From Candidatus Tanganyikabacteria bacterium (GTDB lineage: Bacteria > Cyanobacteriota > Sericytochromatia > S15B-MN24 > VGJW01): a stretch of DNA of 38,832 nt. This document shows, piece after piece, positions 15,965 through 24,900 of the stretch; within the stretch, counting starts at the first letter, position 1; each line of letters starts with the position of its first letter. Location: positions 1 through 38,832 of the forward strand of contig VGJY01000017.1 in the NCBI GenBank assembly GCA_016867235.1, in the 5' to 3' direction. Below the pieces are notes generated by a model that was given only the letters and a program-made list of their open reading frames with translations, ran no database searches and was not told where the DNA came from. The position numbers were made by a program, and so were the translations under genes.

Positions 15965-17614
15965 ATGGACGATGCCCTCCTGGCCCGCTGGCAGGCTGTA
16001 GCCCGCCTGCCAGGCGACCTCGAGAAGGTGACGCGGCGCGACGAGCGCCTCCCGTTCCTCTACGAGGCGTTGCGGCGCCTGCTGGGCATGAGCCGGGCGC
16101 GCCTCTTCCCCATCAAGCGCCCGATGGCCGAACTGTCGGCCCCCGGGCGCAACAAGCTTCCCGTCCTCGAGTACATCTGCCTGCAGCGCCAGCCGGTCAT
16201 GGTCTCGAATGCCGAGGACGAGGGCCTCGCGTTGCCGCGGGAGCTTTCCGACTGGAAGTTCCCCACGTTGCTCTTCATCCCCCTGATTTCCCGGGAAGTG
16301 GCGCTGGGCGTGCTCGCGCTGGCGAGCGAGGAGGTCAAGGAACTCGGCGGCGCCGACGCCGAGCTGATCGAGGCGGTCGTGCCCATCGTGGCGCGCACGC
16401 TCGAGATCGAAACCATGGTGGGCGAGAACGAGCGGCAGGCGCGCTACAACAAGCTCCTCGAAGGCGTGGAAGCCCTGATGCGCGACCGCGGCTGGGCCGA
16501 GATCCTCGGCTCGGTCGTCCACGAGGTGCACCAGTCCCTGCAGGTCGAGCGCACGCTGATCTTCGCCCGCCGCGGCCAGGAGAGCCTCGAAGTGCGAGCG
16601 GGCATCGGCTGCCCCTACGCTTCCGCCGGGAACCTCGGAGACGATGCCTGCGGCCTGCTGGCGAAGAAGGTGTTCTCGCACCGCAAGACCGAGGTGCAGA
16701 ACTTCAACGGCATCCTGGATCTCGGCCTGACGCGCCCCTTCTGCATCGAGCGCCAGGTGGTCGCGGTGCCGATCGCCTCTCCCGAGCGGGTGCACGGAGT
16801 CATCGAGTGCTTCAATCGACTCGACGGCAAGGACTTCGAGGGCCACCAGATCGAACTGCTGGAGCGCGTGGCCGGCCGCATGGCGCTCGCCATCGAGAAC
16901 GCCGAACTGCTCGATCAGATCCGGCAATCCGGCATCAACGCCGTCATCGGCCTGGCAACCGCGCTGGATGCCAAGGATGCCTATACGGCGAGCCATTCGC
17001 ACAACGTCGGCGAGTACAGCTTCCGCATCGCCGCCGCGCTGGGCCTGCCCTACGACCAGTGCGAGCGCATCAAGCTGGCCGGGATCCTCCACGACCTCGG
17101 CAAGATAGGCATCCCCGACGACGTGCTCAACAAACCCGACAAGCTCACCGACGCCGAGTTCGAACTGATCAAGTCGCATCCGGTCAAGACGGGGAAGATC
17201 ATGGCCCACTTCCACGACCTCCAGGACGTGCGCCTCTCGGCCGCCACGCACCACGAGCGCTGGGACGGCTTCGGCTATCCGGACCGGCTCAAGGGCGAGA
17301 GCATCCCGATCGGCGGGCGCATCATCTGCCTGGCCGACGCGTTCGATACCTTGACCAGCGATCGCAAGTACCGGGCCCGGGTGACCATGGAGTTCGCGCT
17401 CCAGGAGATGAGCCGCAATCGCGGGCGGCAATTCGACCCGGCCTGCGTGGACGCCCTCTTTCGGGCACTCGTGGATCTCGGCAGCGTGGACCTCAACGGC
17501 AACGCACTGCCGTCGCACGAGGAGCTGGAACGGCTCCGGACCGAGCCGCCGCCGCCGCTCAAGCCACCTCCCAAGCCGAAGCCGGCGGAGGCCGAGGCGA
17601 CCAGACCGGCCTAG
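15965..17614 (+). CDS. GAF-GAF-HD-GYP protein, putative cyclic-di-GMP phosphodiesterase
   Basis: Predicted cytoplasmic sensor-effector that hydrolyses cyclic di-GMP. From ATG 15965 (a GTG at 15962 is immediately before it) the product is 549 residues. Residues about 10-155 and 160-315 look like two GAF domains, the second ending in the usual MALAIENAELLDQI linker helix. The HD-GYP domain follows, with ILHDLGKIGIPDDVLNKP (His376, Asp377) and the diagnostic HHERWDGFGYPDRLKGESIP (His429-Pro439 region). All metal-ligand motif residues are present, so it should be active. The C-terminus is a Pro/Lys/Glu-rich tail. No receiver domain and no transmembrane helix are visible. It is probably monocistronic; the ligand of the GAF domains is unknown. 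Confidence 0.92.
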   Translation: MDDALLARWQAVARLPGDLEKVTRRDERLPFLYEALRRLLGMSRARLFPIKRPMAELSAPGRNKLPVLEYICLQRQPVMVSNAEDEGLALPRELSDWKFPTLLFIPLISREVALGVLALASEEVKELGGADAELIEAVVPIVARTLEIETMVGENERQARYNKLLEGVEALMRDRGWAEILGSVVHEVHQSLQVERTLIFARRGQESLEVRAGIGCPYASAGNLGDDACGLLAKKVFSHRKTEVQNFNGILDLGLTRPFCIERQVVAVPIASPERVHGVIECFNRLDGKDFEGHQIELLERVAGRMALAIENAELLDQIRQSGINAVIGLATALDAKDAYTASHSHNVGEYSFRIAAALGLPYDQCERIKLAGILHDLGKIGIPDDVLNKPDKLTDAEFELIKSHPVKTGKIMAHFHDLQDVRLSAATHHERWDGFGYPDRLKGESIPIGGRIICLADAFDTLTSDRKYRARVTMEFALQEMSRNRGRQFDPACVDALFRALVDLGSVDLNGNALPSHEELERLRTEPPPPLKPPPKPKPAEAEATRPA

Positions 17615-17624
17615 CGCGCAAGAG

Positions 17625-17665
17625 TTGATACCAAACCTCCTATGATATGTAACGTATCACGTTAC
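17625..17665 (+). promoter_or_regulatory. Promoter with a perfect operator-like palindrome upstream of the TPR protein gene
   Basis: TTGATA (17625-17630) and TATGTA (17646-17651, 15-bp spacer) are candidate promoter boxes. GTAACGT-ATC-ACGTTAC (17649-17665) is a perfect 7-bp dyad overlapping the -10 and the transcript start. This is a typical place for a dimeric repressor to bind. It lies about 20 bases before the gene's ATG. Confidence 0.55.
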
Positions 17666-17685
17666 TATCGTTGAGGAGGTACCCG

Positions 17686-18378
17686 ATGCCCCAGCCGTGC
17701 GAAGCACCAGTCGTGCCCTTCCGGCGGCAGACGCAACCCGCGGACGACCTGGAAAGGGCCGTCGCGCTGATGCAGGAAGCCGACTGCGCCTGGCGGGCCG
17801 GTCGCCACGACGCGGCCATCGCCCGGCTCAGAGAGGCGATCGCGCTCGAGGAGTCCGCCCTGGGCCCCGACAATCCCGCCGTGGCGACCGCGCGGCCGCT
17901 CCTGGGAGCCTACCTGCTGGTCGCCGGAGACTATGCCGAGGCCGAATGCGTGCTGACCGAAGCCGTCTCCAGGCTCTCGGCCCTGCCCGACCGGCCCCAT
18001 GAGAGCGTCGCGGCGCGGGCCCTGCTGGCCGAACTCTACCTCAAGCAAGATCGCGCGGCGGAAGCGGAAGCGCTGCTGGCCTCCCTCGGACCCGCATGCG
18101 AGGCCGCGTTCGGCCCACGCTCCCCCGAGTTCGCGCGCATCGTGCTGGCGCATGGCGCCGCGCACGAGGCGGCCGGCAATCTCGCCGAGGCCCTCCTGCT
18201 GTTCGGCAAGGCCCTCGACATCAGCGACAAGTCGAAAGGCGGCGCCGAGTTCCTCCCGGTGCTGCACCGCGCCCTCGGCGGCCTCGTGCGGCTCAACTTC
18301 GCCGCGGGTCGCCAGGCGACCGCCCTGGAGTACCTGGATCGGCTCCTGCTCGCCCTGCCGGACGACGAGGAGGAGTGA
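17686..18378 (+). CDS. Tetratricopeptide-repeat protein, unknown partner
   Basis: A 230-residue helical-repeat protein. ATG at 17686 is preceded by GAGGAGGT (17673-17680), an excellent ribosome binding site. From about residue 20 on it consists of TPR/Kinesin-light-chain-like units (LMQEADCAWRAGRHDAAIARLREAIALEESALGPDNPAVATA, then LLGAYLLVAGDYAEAECVLTEAV, and more). The ALGPDNPAVA linker is typical of Kinesin-light-chain-type TPRs. There is no signal peptide, so it is probably a cytoplasmic protein-protein scaffold. It is followed one base after the stop by a GTG-start small gene, and is preceded by its own promoter and palindrome. Confidence 0.8.
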   Translation: MPQPCEAPVVPFRRQTQPADDLERAVALMQEADCAWRAGRHDAAIARLREAIALEESALGPDNPAVATARPLLGAYLLVAGDYAEAECVLTEAVSRLSALPDRPHESVAARALLAELYLKQDRAAEAEALLASLGPACEAAFGPRSPEFARIVLAHGAAHEAAGNLAEALLLFGKALDISDKSKGGAEFLPVLHRALGGLVRLNFAAGRQATALEYLDRLLLALPDDEEE

Positions 18379-18379
18379 C

Positions 18380-18835
18380 GTGCTCCAGTTCCATCCGGGC
18401 GACCTCCTGCACCTCGACCCCCGGATTCGCATCGCCTTCCGAAGGCGCTACGTCTACATCCGCCTGGATCCGGCCGCCCCGCCCGCCTGGCGCGGCGCGC
18501 TGGCCGCCGCAAGGGGATGCTCGTGGAGCCGGGTGGACGAAGCGTTCGTCATCCGGCGCTCGACTCCCAGCTGGGATCGGCTGGTGCGGCTCCTGGAGCG
18601 GCTGCCGGATGAGCCGATCGACCAGGGTAGGGCCTGCCCCCCGGTCGGCCCCCGCGGCGCCATGGCACCGCCGGCACGGAGGCCGGCGCCACTCTGCCGC
18701 CGGATGCCGACGCTGCTCGGCCTGCTCAGCCGGTTCGGCGCTTGGCTGCGCTCCAGAGCGCAAGCAATTTGTCGAGCGGCACTCCCGCGACCGATCCGCC
18801 GGCGATCTCCTCCATGGCGGCGAAGCGCCGAATGA
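18380..18835 (+). CDS. Small hypothetical protein, C-terminal part probably spurious
   Basis: GTG at 18380 starts one base after the TPR gene stop with GAGGAGGAG upstream, so translation is likely. Residues 1-85 (LQFHPGDLLHLDPRIRIAF...) look like a real compact alpha/beta protein, but I recognise no family. Beyond about residue 90 the composition becomes Arg/Pro-rich. There the frame crosses a fragment of the palindromic repeat (18670-18692), then overlaps the 3' end of the convergent yabN-like gene by 110 nt. The original stop may have been displaced by repeat insertion, or the gene may be decayed at its 3' end. Confidence 0.4.
   Translation: MLQFHPGDLLHLDPRIRIAFRRRYVYIRLDPAAPPAWRGALAAARGCSWSRVDEAFVIRRSTPSWDRLVRLLERLPDEPIDQGRACPPVGPRGAMAPPARRPAPLCRRMPTLLGLLSRFGAWLRSRAQAICRAALPRPIRRRSPPWRRSAE
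18670..18692 (+). repeat. Core fragment of the palindromic repeat family
   Basis: GCCGGCACGGAGGCCGGCGC matches the left core arm of copies 1 and 2 (GCAGGCACGGAGGCCTGCGC) with two differences, and these two differences still allow the short CCGG/CCGG pairing. The flanks do not match the full element, so this is a fragment or a diverged short form. Confidence 0.5.
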
Positions 18836-20141
18836 AGCGCGCGTTGGCGTCCTTGAGGGCCTGCTCGGGGTCGATCCCGCGCATGCGGGCGAGGTTGGCG
18901 AGAGCCGTCAGGGCGTCGCCGATTTCGTGGGAAATCGCCGCCAGGTCCTCGCCGGCCAGGGCCTCCGCGAGTTCGGCGAACTCCTCGGTCACCTTTTCCG
19001 CGGCGCCGCGCCAGTCGGGCCACTCGAAGCCCACGCGCGCCGCCCGGGCTTGCAGCTTCTCGGACGCCGTCAGCGCGGGCAGGGCCAGGGGCACGCCGGC
19101 AAGCGCGCCCTGCCCGGCGGGTTTCTCGGCGGCCTTGAGGTCTTCCCAGCGGCGCAGGTGATCCTCGGCGGTCGAGCGTTCCTCGTCGCCGAAGACGTGG
19201 GGATGCCGCGCGACGAGCTTGTCGCATATGCGTTCCGCGATGTCATGGAGCGTGAACCTCTCTTCCTCGCTCGCCAGTTCCGCATGGAACACCACCTGCA
19301 GGAGCAGATCGCCCAGTTCTTCTTCCAGGGCGTCGTCGTCCTGGCGATCGATGGCGTCGACCACCTCGTAGGCCTCTTCCAGGCAGTAGCGCCGCAGCGA
19401 GGCGTGGGTCTGCTCGGCGTCCCACGGGCACCCCCCGGGAGCCCGCAGCCGGTGCATGATGGCTTCCAGGCGCCGGACGCCGCGTGGCGGCGCGGGCGGC
19501 AGGACCACCGAGGTCAGGTGGTCGATCCAGGGAAGGCGGTCGATCGCGTACAGCGGGAGATCCCGCTCGATCTGCTCCTCGCCCGGGATACCGGCGCCGC
19601 GTATCACCGTCACCGGGTGCTCGTCGGGGTACCAGGTCATCAGCGCGAGCTTCGCCTCGGACGCTACCTGCCGCGACCAGACCTGGAGGACGATGGTGTG
19701 CCGATCCGGCAGCAGATCGCCGATCTGGTGCGCGTCCACCACCTGCACGCCGCGCGCCGGATCGAGGCCAAGCCGCGCGTAGATGGCCTCCAGGCCCGAC
19801 AGGCCGGGGACTATGGCGATCTCGACCCGATCCTGCGCGAGCAGCGCGCGCACCGTGCTCTCTCCCACCAGGGGATGCCCGGGCACGGCGTAGACGATGT
19901 CCTGGCGGGCCCCTTCGGCAAGCAGACGATCGACGATGGCCCGGTAGACGGCCTCGAAGTCCGATGCGTCGCGGTACAACTCGTCGAAGGCCTCGAACTC
20001 CACCCGCCACTCGCGCAAGGCGGCCACCGTCGGATGCACCGCCGTCCGCAGGTAGACCGGCCGGCGTTCCGTCAGCGCCGCGCGGGCTTGCACGGTGAGA
20101 TCGTCAGGATTCCCGGGCCCCAGCCCGACGACGGTGATCAA
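18726..20141 (-). CDS. YabN-like protein: tetrapyrrole methylase domain fused to MazG nucleotide pyrophosphohydrolase
   Basis: A 471-residue two-domain protein. Residues 1 to about 205 are a tetrapyrrole (corrin/porphyrin) methylase-like domain opening with ITVVGLGPGNPDDLT, containing VYAVPGHPLVGEST. From about 220 a MazG domain follows: GGCPWDAEQTHASLRRYCLEEAYEVVDAI, EEELGDLLLQVVFH, and a second half with TEEFAELAEAL and ISHEIGDALTALANLA. The EExxE and ExxD metal motifs are intact, so NTP pyrophosphohydrolysis (housecleaning) is expected. The fusion is as in Bacillus YabN; the methylase half has no assigned substrate. The start is TTG directly after the upstream foldase stop, so translation is probably coupled. 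In Bacillus yabN lies near mfd, and mfd is upstream in this cluster too. Confidence 0.92.
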   Translation of the reverse strand: MITVVGLGPGNPDDLTVQARAALTERRPVYLRTAVHPTVAALREWRVEFEAFDELYRDASDFEAVYRAIVDRLLAEGARQDIVYAVPGHPLVGESTVRALLAQDRVEIAIVPGLSGLEAIYARLGLDPARGVQVVDAHQIGDLLPDRHTIVLQVWSRQVASEAKLALMTWYPDEHPVTVIRGAGIPGEEQIERDLPLYAIDRLPWIDHLTSVVLPPAPPRGVRRLEAIMHRLRAPGGCPWDAEQTHASLRRYCLEEAYEVVDAIDRQDDDALEEELGDLLLQVVFHAELASEEERFTLHDIAERICDKLVARHPHVFGDEERSTAEDHLRRWEDLKAAEKPAGQGALAGVPLALPALTASEKLQARAARVGFEWPDWRGAAEKVTEEFAELAEALAGEDLAAISHEIGDALTALANLARMRGIDPEQALKDANARFIRRFAAMEEIAGGSVAGVPLDKLLALWSAAKRRTG

Positions 20142-21263
20142 CTATGGGCTGCCGGTCGCCCCGGATGAGCCGTGCGCCTTGAACGCTCCGGCTCCGACGC
20201 TTTCGGTGCCCTGAGACGACCGCGGCGGCGGCGGCTGGTACTGCGGCCGGATCACGACCTTCGCGGCGCCTCGCTCGCTCTCCAGCCAGGCGGCGAACTC
20301 CTTGTCCTTCTTCTGGCGCAGCAACTGGTTGCCTATCTCGCCCTTGATGTCGTCGAACTTCTTGGTGTGGGCCTGCCGGCGCTCATGGGCCTTGATGACG
20401 TGCCAGCCGAACTGCGATTTGACCGGCGCCGACACGCCGCCGGGCCCCAGCGCGAATGCGGCGGCCTCGAACTCGGGCACCATCCGGCCCTTGCCGAAGA
20501 ACCCCAGATCGCCGCCCTGCGCCTTGCTCCCCGAGTCCTCGGAGTGCTTTCGCGCCAGGTCGCCGAAATCGGCGCCGCCTTTGATGCGCTTGACCAGGTC
20601 TTTGGCTTCCTGCTCCGTCTTGACCAGGATGTGCGACGCCTTGACCTCCTCGGCCACCTTGAAGTGCTCGGGGTTGCCGTCGTAGAACTTGCGAGCCTCG
20701 TCGGGGGACACCGTCGCCGTCTTGGTGAGATCGTCGCGCAACTTCTCGACGATCAGGCTGTCGCGGACCTGTTCGGCCAGGGCTTCCTGGGTGATGCCGT
20801 TTTCCTGCAGGGCCTTCTTGAAAGCCGCCTCGTCCGGGAACTGCGTCTTGATGGACTTGAGGCGGGTCTCCACCTCGGCGGCCTCGGCCCCGATCTTGCG
20901 CTTCTGGGCGCCCTGGAGGAGCACGGACCGCTCGACGAGTTGATCCACGACGTCCTTGCGCAGGTTGTCGAGCATCTGCTGCCCCTGCGGGGCGCTGAAA
21001 TCGACGCCCATCCGCGATTCGTACTGCTTCTTGCGGACGGCCATGTTGCGCTCGAAGCTGTCGCGGTCGATCTTCTCGCCGTTGACGGTGCCGACCCACG
21101 CGTCCGCCTCGGTGACGTAGAACGTCGCGACCGCGGCTCCGGACGCCACGACGACGGCCGCCACCAGGCCGGCGACGGCCTTCTTCGTGGCATTCCGGGC
21201 GCGAATGGCGGCCTGCGGATCGAGCTTTGCTTCGTTGTCTTTGTTGTTGGTCTTCTCGTTCAC
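20142..21263 (-). CDS. Membrane-anchored PpiC-type peptidyl-prolyl isomerase/foldase (PrsA/SurA-like)
   Basis: Extracytoplasmic folding factor of 373 residues. A hydrophilic N-terminal tail (1-27) precedes one transmembrane helix at about 28-50 (KAVAGLVAAVVVASGAAVATFYV) with no cleavage site or lipobox, so it is an anchored type II protein. A SurA_N-like helical region (about 55-200) follows. The parvulin rotamase domain, about 205-305, is recognisable by EVKASHILVKTEQEAKDLVKRI, ADFGDLARKHSEDSGSKAQGGDLGFFGKGRMVPEFEAAAF and FGWHVIKAHER. The last 45 residues are Pro/Ser/Gly-rich. It lies between the glycosylase and yabN-like genes, with the order mfd, glycosylase, foldase, yabN resembling the Bacillus mfd-spoVT-yabM-yabN neighbourhood only loosely. 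Confidence 0.9.
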   Translation of the reverse strand: MNEKTNNKDNEAKLDPQAAIRARNATKKAVAGLVAAVVVASGAAVATFYVTEADAWVGTVNGEKIDRDSFERNMAVRKKQYESRMGVDFSAPQGQQMLDNLRKDVVDQLVERSVLLQGAQKRKIGAEAAEVETRLKSIKTQFPDEAAFKKALQENGITQEALAEQVRDSLIVEKLRDDLTKTATVSPDEARKFYDGNPEHFKVAEEVKASHILVKTEQEAKDLVKRIKGGADFGDLARKHSEDSGSKAQGGDLGFFGKGRMVPEFEAAAFALGPGGVSAPVKSQFGWHVIKAHERRQAHTKKFDDIKGEIGNQLLRQKKDKEFAAWLESERGAAKVVIRPQYQPPPPRSSQGTESVGAGAFKAHGSSGATGSP

Positions 21264-21269
21264 AGCGAC

Positions 21270-21938
21270 TCAGTCTAGCAGTATTGGCGCGTCCGGGAGT
21301 TCCGAGGCGCGCCAGAGGTACCAGGACGCCGCGCTCCGGTAGGGGCGCCAGCGTTCGCCCCGGGCCGCGACTTCGGCGGGCCGGGGCAGGTCGGGGGTTC
21401 CGAAAGTACGCATGTAGCCCTTACGTAGGCCGTAATCGGCCACGGGCAGCACGTCGGGCCGGCCGAGGTTGAAGATCAGCAGCATCTCCACCGTCCAGCG
21501 GCCGATACCGCGGACCTGCGTCAGGGTGTCCACGATGGCGGAATCCGGCAGCGCTTCGAGGGCCTCTCGCGCCGGCACCAGCCCGGCGAGGGTCTTCTCG
21601 GCGAGATCGCGCAGGGCTGCCTGCTTGGGCCGCGACAGGCCGGCGCCGCGCAGCGCGCCCTCGGGCAATGCCAGCAGGTCGGCCGGCCCCGGCAGGCGCC
21701 CTTCCGGCCCCAGGGCCTGCAGGCGCCCGAAAATCGTGGCTGCCGCCTTGCCGGTCAGCTGCTGGTAGACGATCGACTCGGCGAGCGCCTCGTAGGGGCT
21801 GGGCGCCGGGTGGACCTGGAGGCGCAATCCGCCGACGCGGTCGATCAGCCGGGCCAGGGCGCGGTCCTTTCGCAGGCGCGCCAGCGCCGCGGCGCCGTCG
21901 AAGGGAAGCGCGTCCTCTCCTCGAAACAGCCTGGGCAT
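21270..21938 (-). CDS. DNA-3-methyladenine glycosylase II-like (HhH-GPD, AlkA type)
   Basis: Base-excision repair glycosylase of 222 residues, removing alkylated purines. ATG at 21938 follows GGGGAGCG, 11 nt after the mfd stop. It covers the helix-hairpin-helix domain without the N-terminal AlkA beta domain: ESIVYQQLTGKAA (about 54-66), the hairpin VRGIGRWTVEMLLIF (about 142-156), then LPVADYGLRKGY with the catalytic Asp168. The first Asp of the common PxDD motif is Ala here, but the catalytic second Asp is retained. Grouping with mfd makes a small DNA-repair unit. Substrate range cannot be told from sequence. Confidence 0.9.
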   Translation of the reverse strand: MPRLFRGEDALPFDGAAALARLRKDRALARLIDRVGGLRLQVHPAPSPYEALAESIVYQQLTGKAAATIFGRLQALGPEGRLPGPADLLALPEGALRGAGLSRPKQAALRDLAEKTLAGLVPAREALEALPDSAIVDTLTQVRGIGRWTVEMLLIFNLGRPDVLPVADYGLRKGYMRTFGTPDLPRPAEVAARGERWRPYRSAASWYLWRASELPDAPILLD

Positions 21939-21949
21939 CGGGCGCTCCC

Positions 21950-24900
21950 CTAGCGCCCCGCCGCGGCGGCCACCGCGGCGGCGGCCTGGCGCGAAAGCGC
22001 TTCCAGCAACTTCTCGACCGCCGCGAGTTGCTCTTCGGGGGCGAGCCTGGAGCGATCCATCGAGAGTTCGGCCTCGGCCCATTGCCAGCGGGCGAGGCCC
22101 GGGACCTCGAGCTGCAACTCCGCCCAGCCGGAGCGGGCGATCCTGGCGCCGACACGCACCCGGCCGGTCTCCGACTTGACATGGCCGATGCGCAGGTCGG
22201 TGGCGCGGAGCTTGACCGCGACGAGGCGGAGGAGGTTCTTCACGGGCACACCGAACTGCCCGAAGCGATCGCGCCACTCCTCGGAGAGCAGCTCGAGTTC
22301 GCGCTCGGTCTGCACCTGCGCCAGGCGCCGGTACTGCACCATCTTGTCCGCGGGATCTTCGAACCAATCGTCCGGGAGCAGGGCCGCGACCGGAAGATCG
22401 ACCACGGCTTCCTCGCGCGGTTGTATGTCCTGGCCGAAGCCGGCGGCGATGGCCTCCTCGAGCAGCTGCATGTAGGTGTCATAACCGACACTCATCATCT
22501 GCCCGTGCTGCTCGGGGCCCAGGATGTTGCCCACGCCGCGGATCTCGAGGTCGCGCAGCGCTATCTGGTAGCCCGAGCCCAGGGCGGTGTGCTGCGAGAT
22601 GGCGTCGAGGCGGTCCCGCGCCTCGGGCGTCAGCTCCTTGCCGGCCGCGAACATGCAGAAGCAGTACGCCTTGACGTCCGAGCGCCCGACGCGCCCCCGC
22701 AACTGGTAGAGCTGCGCCAGGCCCAGCTTGTCGGCGTCGTGGATGACGATGGTGTTGGCGGCCGGGATGTCGAGGCCGGACTCGATGATGGTGGTGGTCA
22801 CCAGCACGTCGAACTCCCGGCCCACGAAAGCCAGCATCACGTCCTCCAGCGCGTTCTCGGGCATCTGCCCGTGCGCCATAGCGACGCGCGCGTGCGGCAC
22901 CAGTTCCTTGACCGTGGCGGCCCAGTGCTCGAGATCTTCGACGCGATTGTGCAGGAAGAAGACCTGGCCGCCACGCTCGAGTTCGCGCAGGATCGCCGTG
23001 CGCACCACCTCCGGATCCCAGGGGCCCACCGCCGTCTTGACCGGCAGCCGGTTGGAGGGCGGGGTCGTGATGAGGCTCATGTCCCTTGCTCCCGACAGGG
23101 CCAGGTACAGCGTGCGCGGGATCGGCGTGGCCGACATCGACAGTACGTCCACCTGGCTCTTGAACGCCTTGAGCCGCTCCTTGTGGCCGACGCCGAAGCG
23201 ATGCTCCTCGTCGACCACCATCAGCCCGAGATCCTTGAAGACCACGTCCTTGGAAAGCAGGCGGTGCGTCCCCACCACGACGTCCACCTCGCCCAGCAGG
23301 ATCCGCTTGAGCGTCTCCCTGATCTGGCCGGCGGTGCGAAAGCGCGACAAGAGGGCGACGCGAATCGGGTAGGGCGCGTAGCGTTCGCGAAAGACCTGGA
23401 AGTGCTGGTGGGCCAGCAGGGTGGTGGGCGCGAGGATCGCCGCCTGCTTGCCGCCCAGCACGGCCTTGAACGCCGCCCGGATGGCGACCTCGGTCTTGCC
23501 GAAGCCGACGTCGCCGCAGATCAGCCGGTCCATCGGCCGCGGCCGCTCCAGATCGGCCTTGGTCTCCTCGATCGCCCGCAACTGATCGACGGTCTCGGTG
23601 TACGGGAAGCCGTCCTCGAGTTCGCGCTGCCAATCGGTGTCGGGCCCGAAGGCGTGGCCGGGCAGGGCCATGCGCTTGGCGTAGATGGCGATCAGGTCCT
23701 CGGCGAGCTGCTGGATGGACTTGCGGACGCGCTTCTTGACGCTCTCCCACTCGGCGCCGCCCATCTTCGAGAGCTTGGGGGAAACCTCCGCTCCGCCGCG
23801 GTACCGATGCAACAACCCCACCTGGTCGACCGGCACGTACAGCCGATCGTCGCCCAGGTAGCGCACCAGCAGGTACTCCTTTTCCTGGCCGTCGATGGTC
23901 AGGCGCGTGAGGCCCTGGTACACGCCAATCCCGTGCTTGTGGTGGACGATGTGGTCGCCCGCGCGCAGTTCCGTGACGCTCGCGATGGGAGTCCCCGCGA
24001 ACGGGATCTTCTTGACCTTCGCCGCCTTCTTCTGCCAGCCGAAGATCTCGTGATCCGAGTACACCGCGAGGTTCAACGCCGGCCACTCGAAGCCGCAATC
24101 GAGCGCCTCGCGGAAGATCCACACTCCGCCGTATTTCGCCCCCCCGGGCAGGGGAAGCTGCGCCCCGAACGTCGCGTGGCAGCCGTACTCGTCGAGCAGC
24201 GCGAAGACGCGCTGCGGTTGGCTGGAAGCCACCACGACGCGCTCTCCGCCGCGGGAACGCTCGGCCAGGCGCCTGGCGAAGTCCCCGAACTGGTTGGGCA
24301 TGGCCTGCGCGGGCGGCGCCCACCAGAAGAGGTCGTCGCCGTCGGGTTCGCCCGCCTCGACTTCGAGCACCGGGAACGCCTCCAGGGCCGCCTCCACCTC
24401 GGCAGGCTCGGCCACCAGGGCGACCGGCGCTTCCAGCAGGAGGCCGTTGTCGCGCCTGCGCTTTCGCTCCTCGGCCTGCGCCTTGACCCAGTCGGCCAGG
24501 CGGCCCGAGACTCCCGCAGCGCGGACGATGCGCGTGCCCGCGGGCATGTGCTCGAGCAGCGTCGACAGGCCGTGGAAGAACGCGGCGTACACTTCGCAGC
24601 CCTCGAAGGGCTGGAACTGCTTGAAGCGGGAGAGGTGCTCCCCGACGATGCCCGCGAGGCGATCGGCCTCGCTGCGGTGCCCAGAGCCACGGAAGCGCCA
24701 CGCCTGCTCGTCGAGGGCTTCCTGGATGCGGGCCTCCGCGTTGTGCCAGTCCTCGGCCGGCAGGATGATCTCCCGGGCGGGCCAGATCTCGCAATCCAGC
24801 ACGGTCTCCAGGGAGCGCTGCGTGAACGGATCGAAGGCCCGGATCGCCTCGATGCAGTCCCCGAACCACTCCACGCGCAGGGGTTCGGGCGCCTGGGGCG

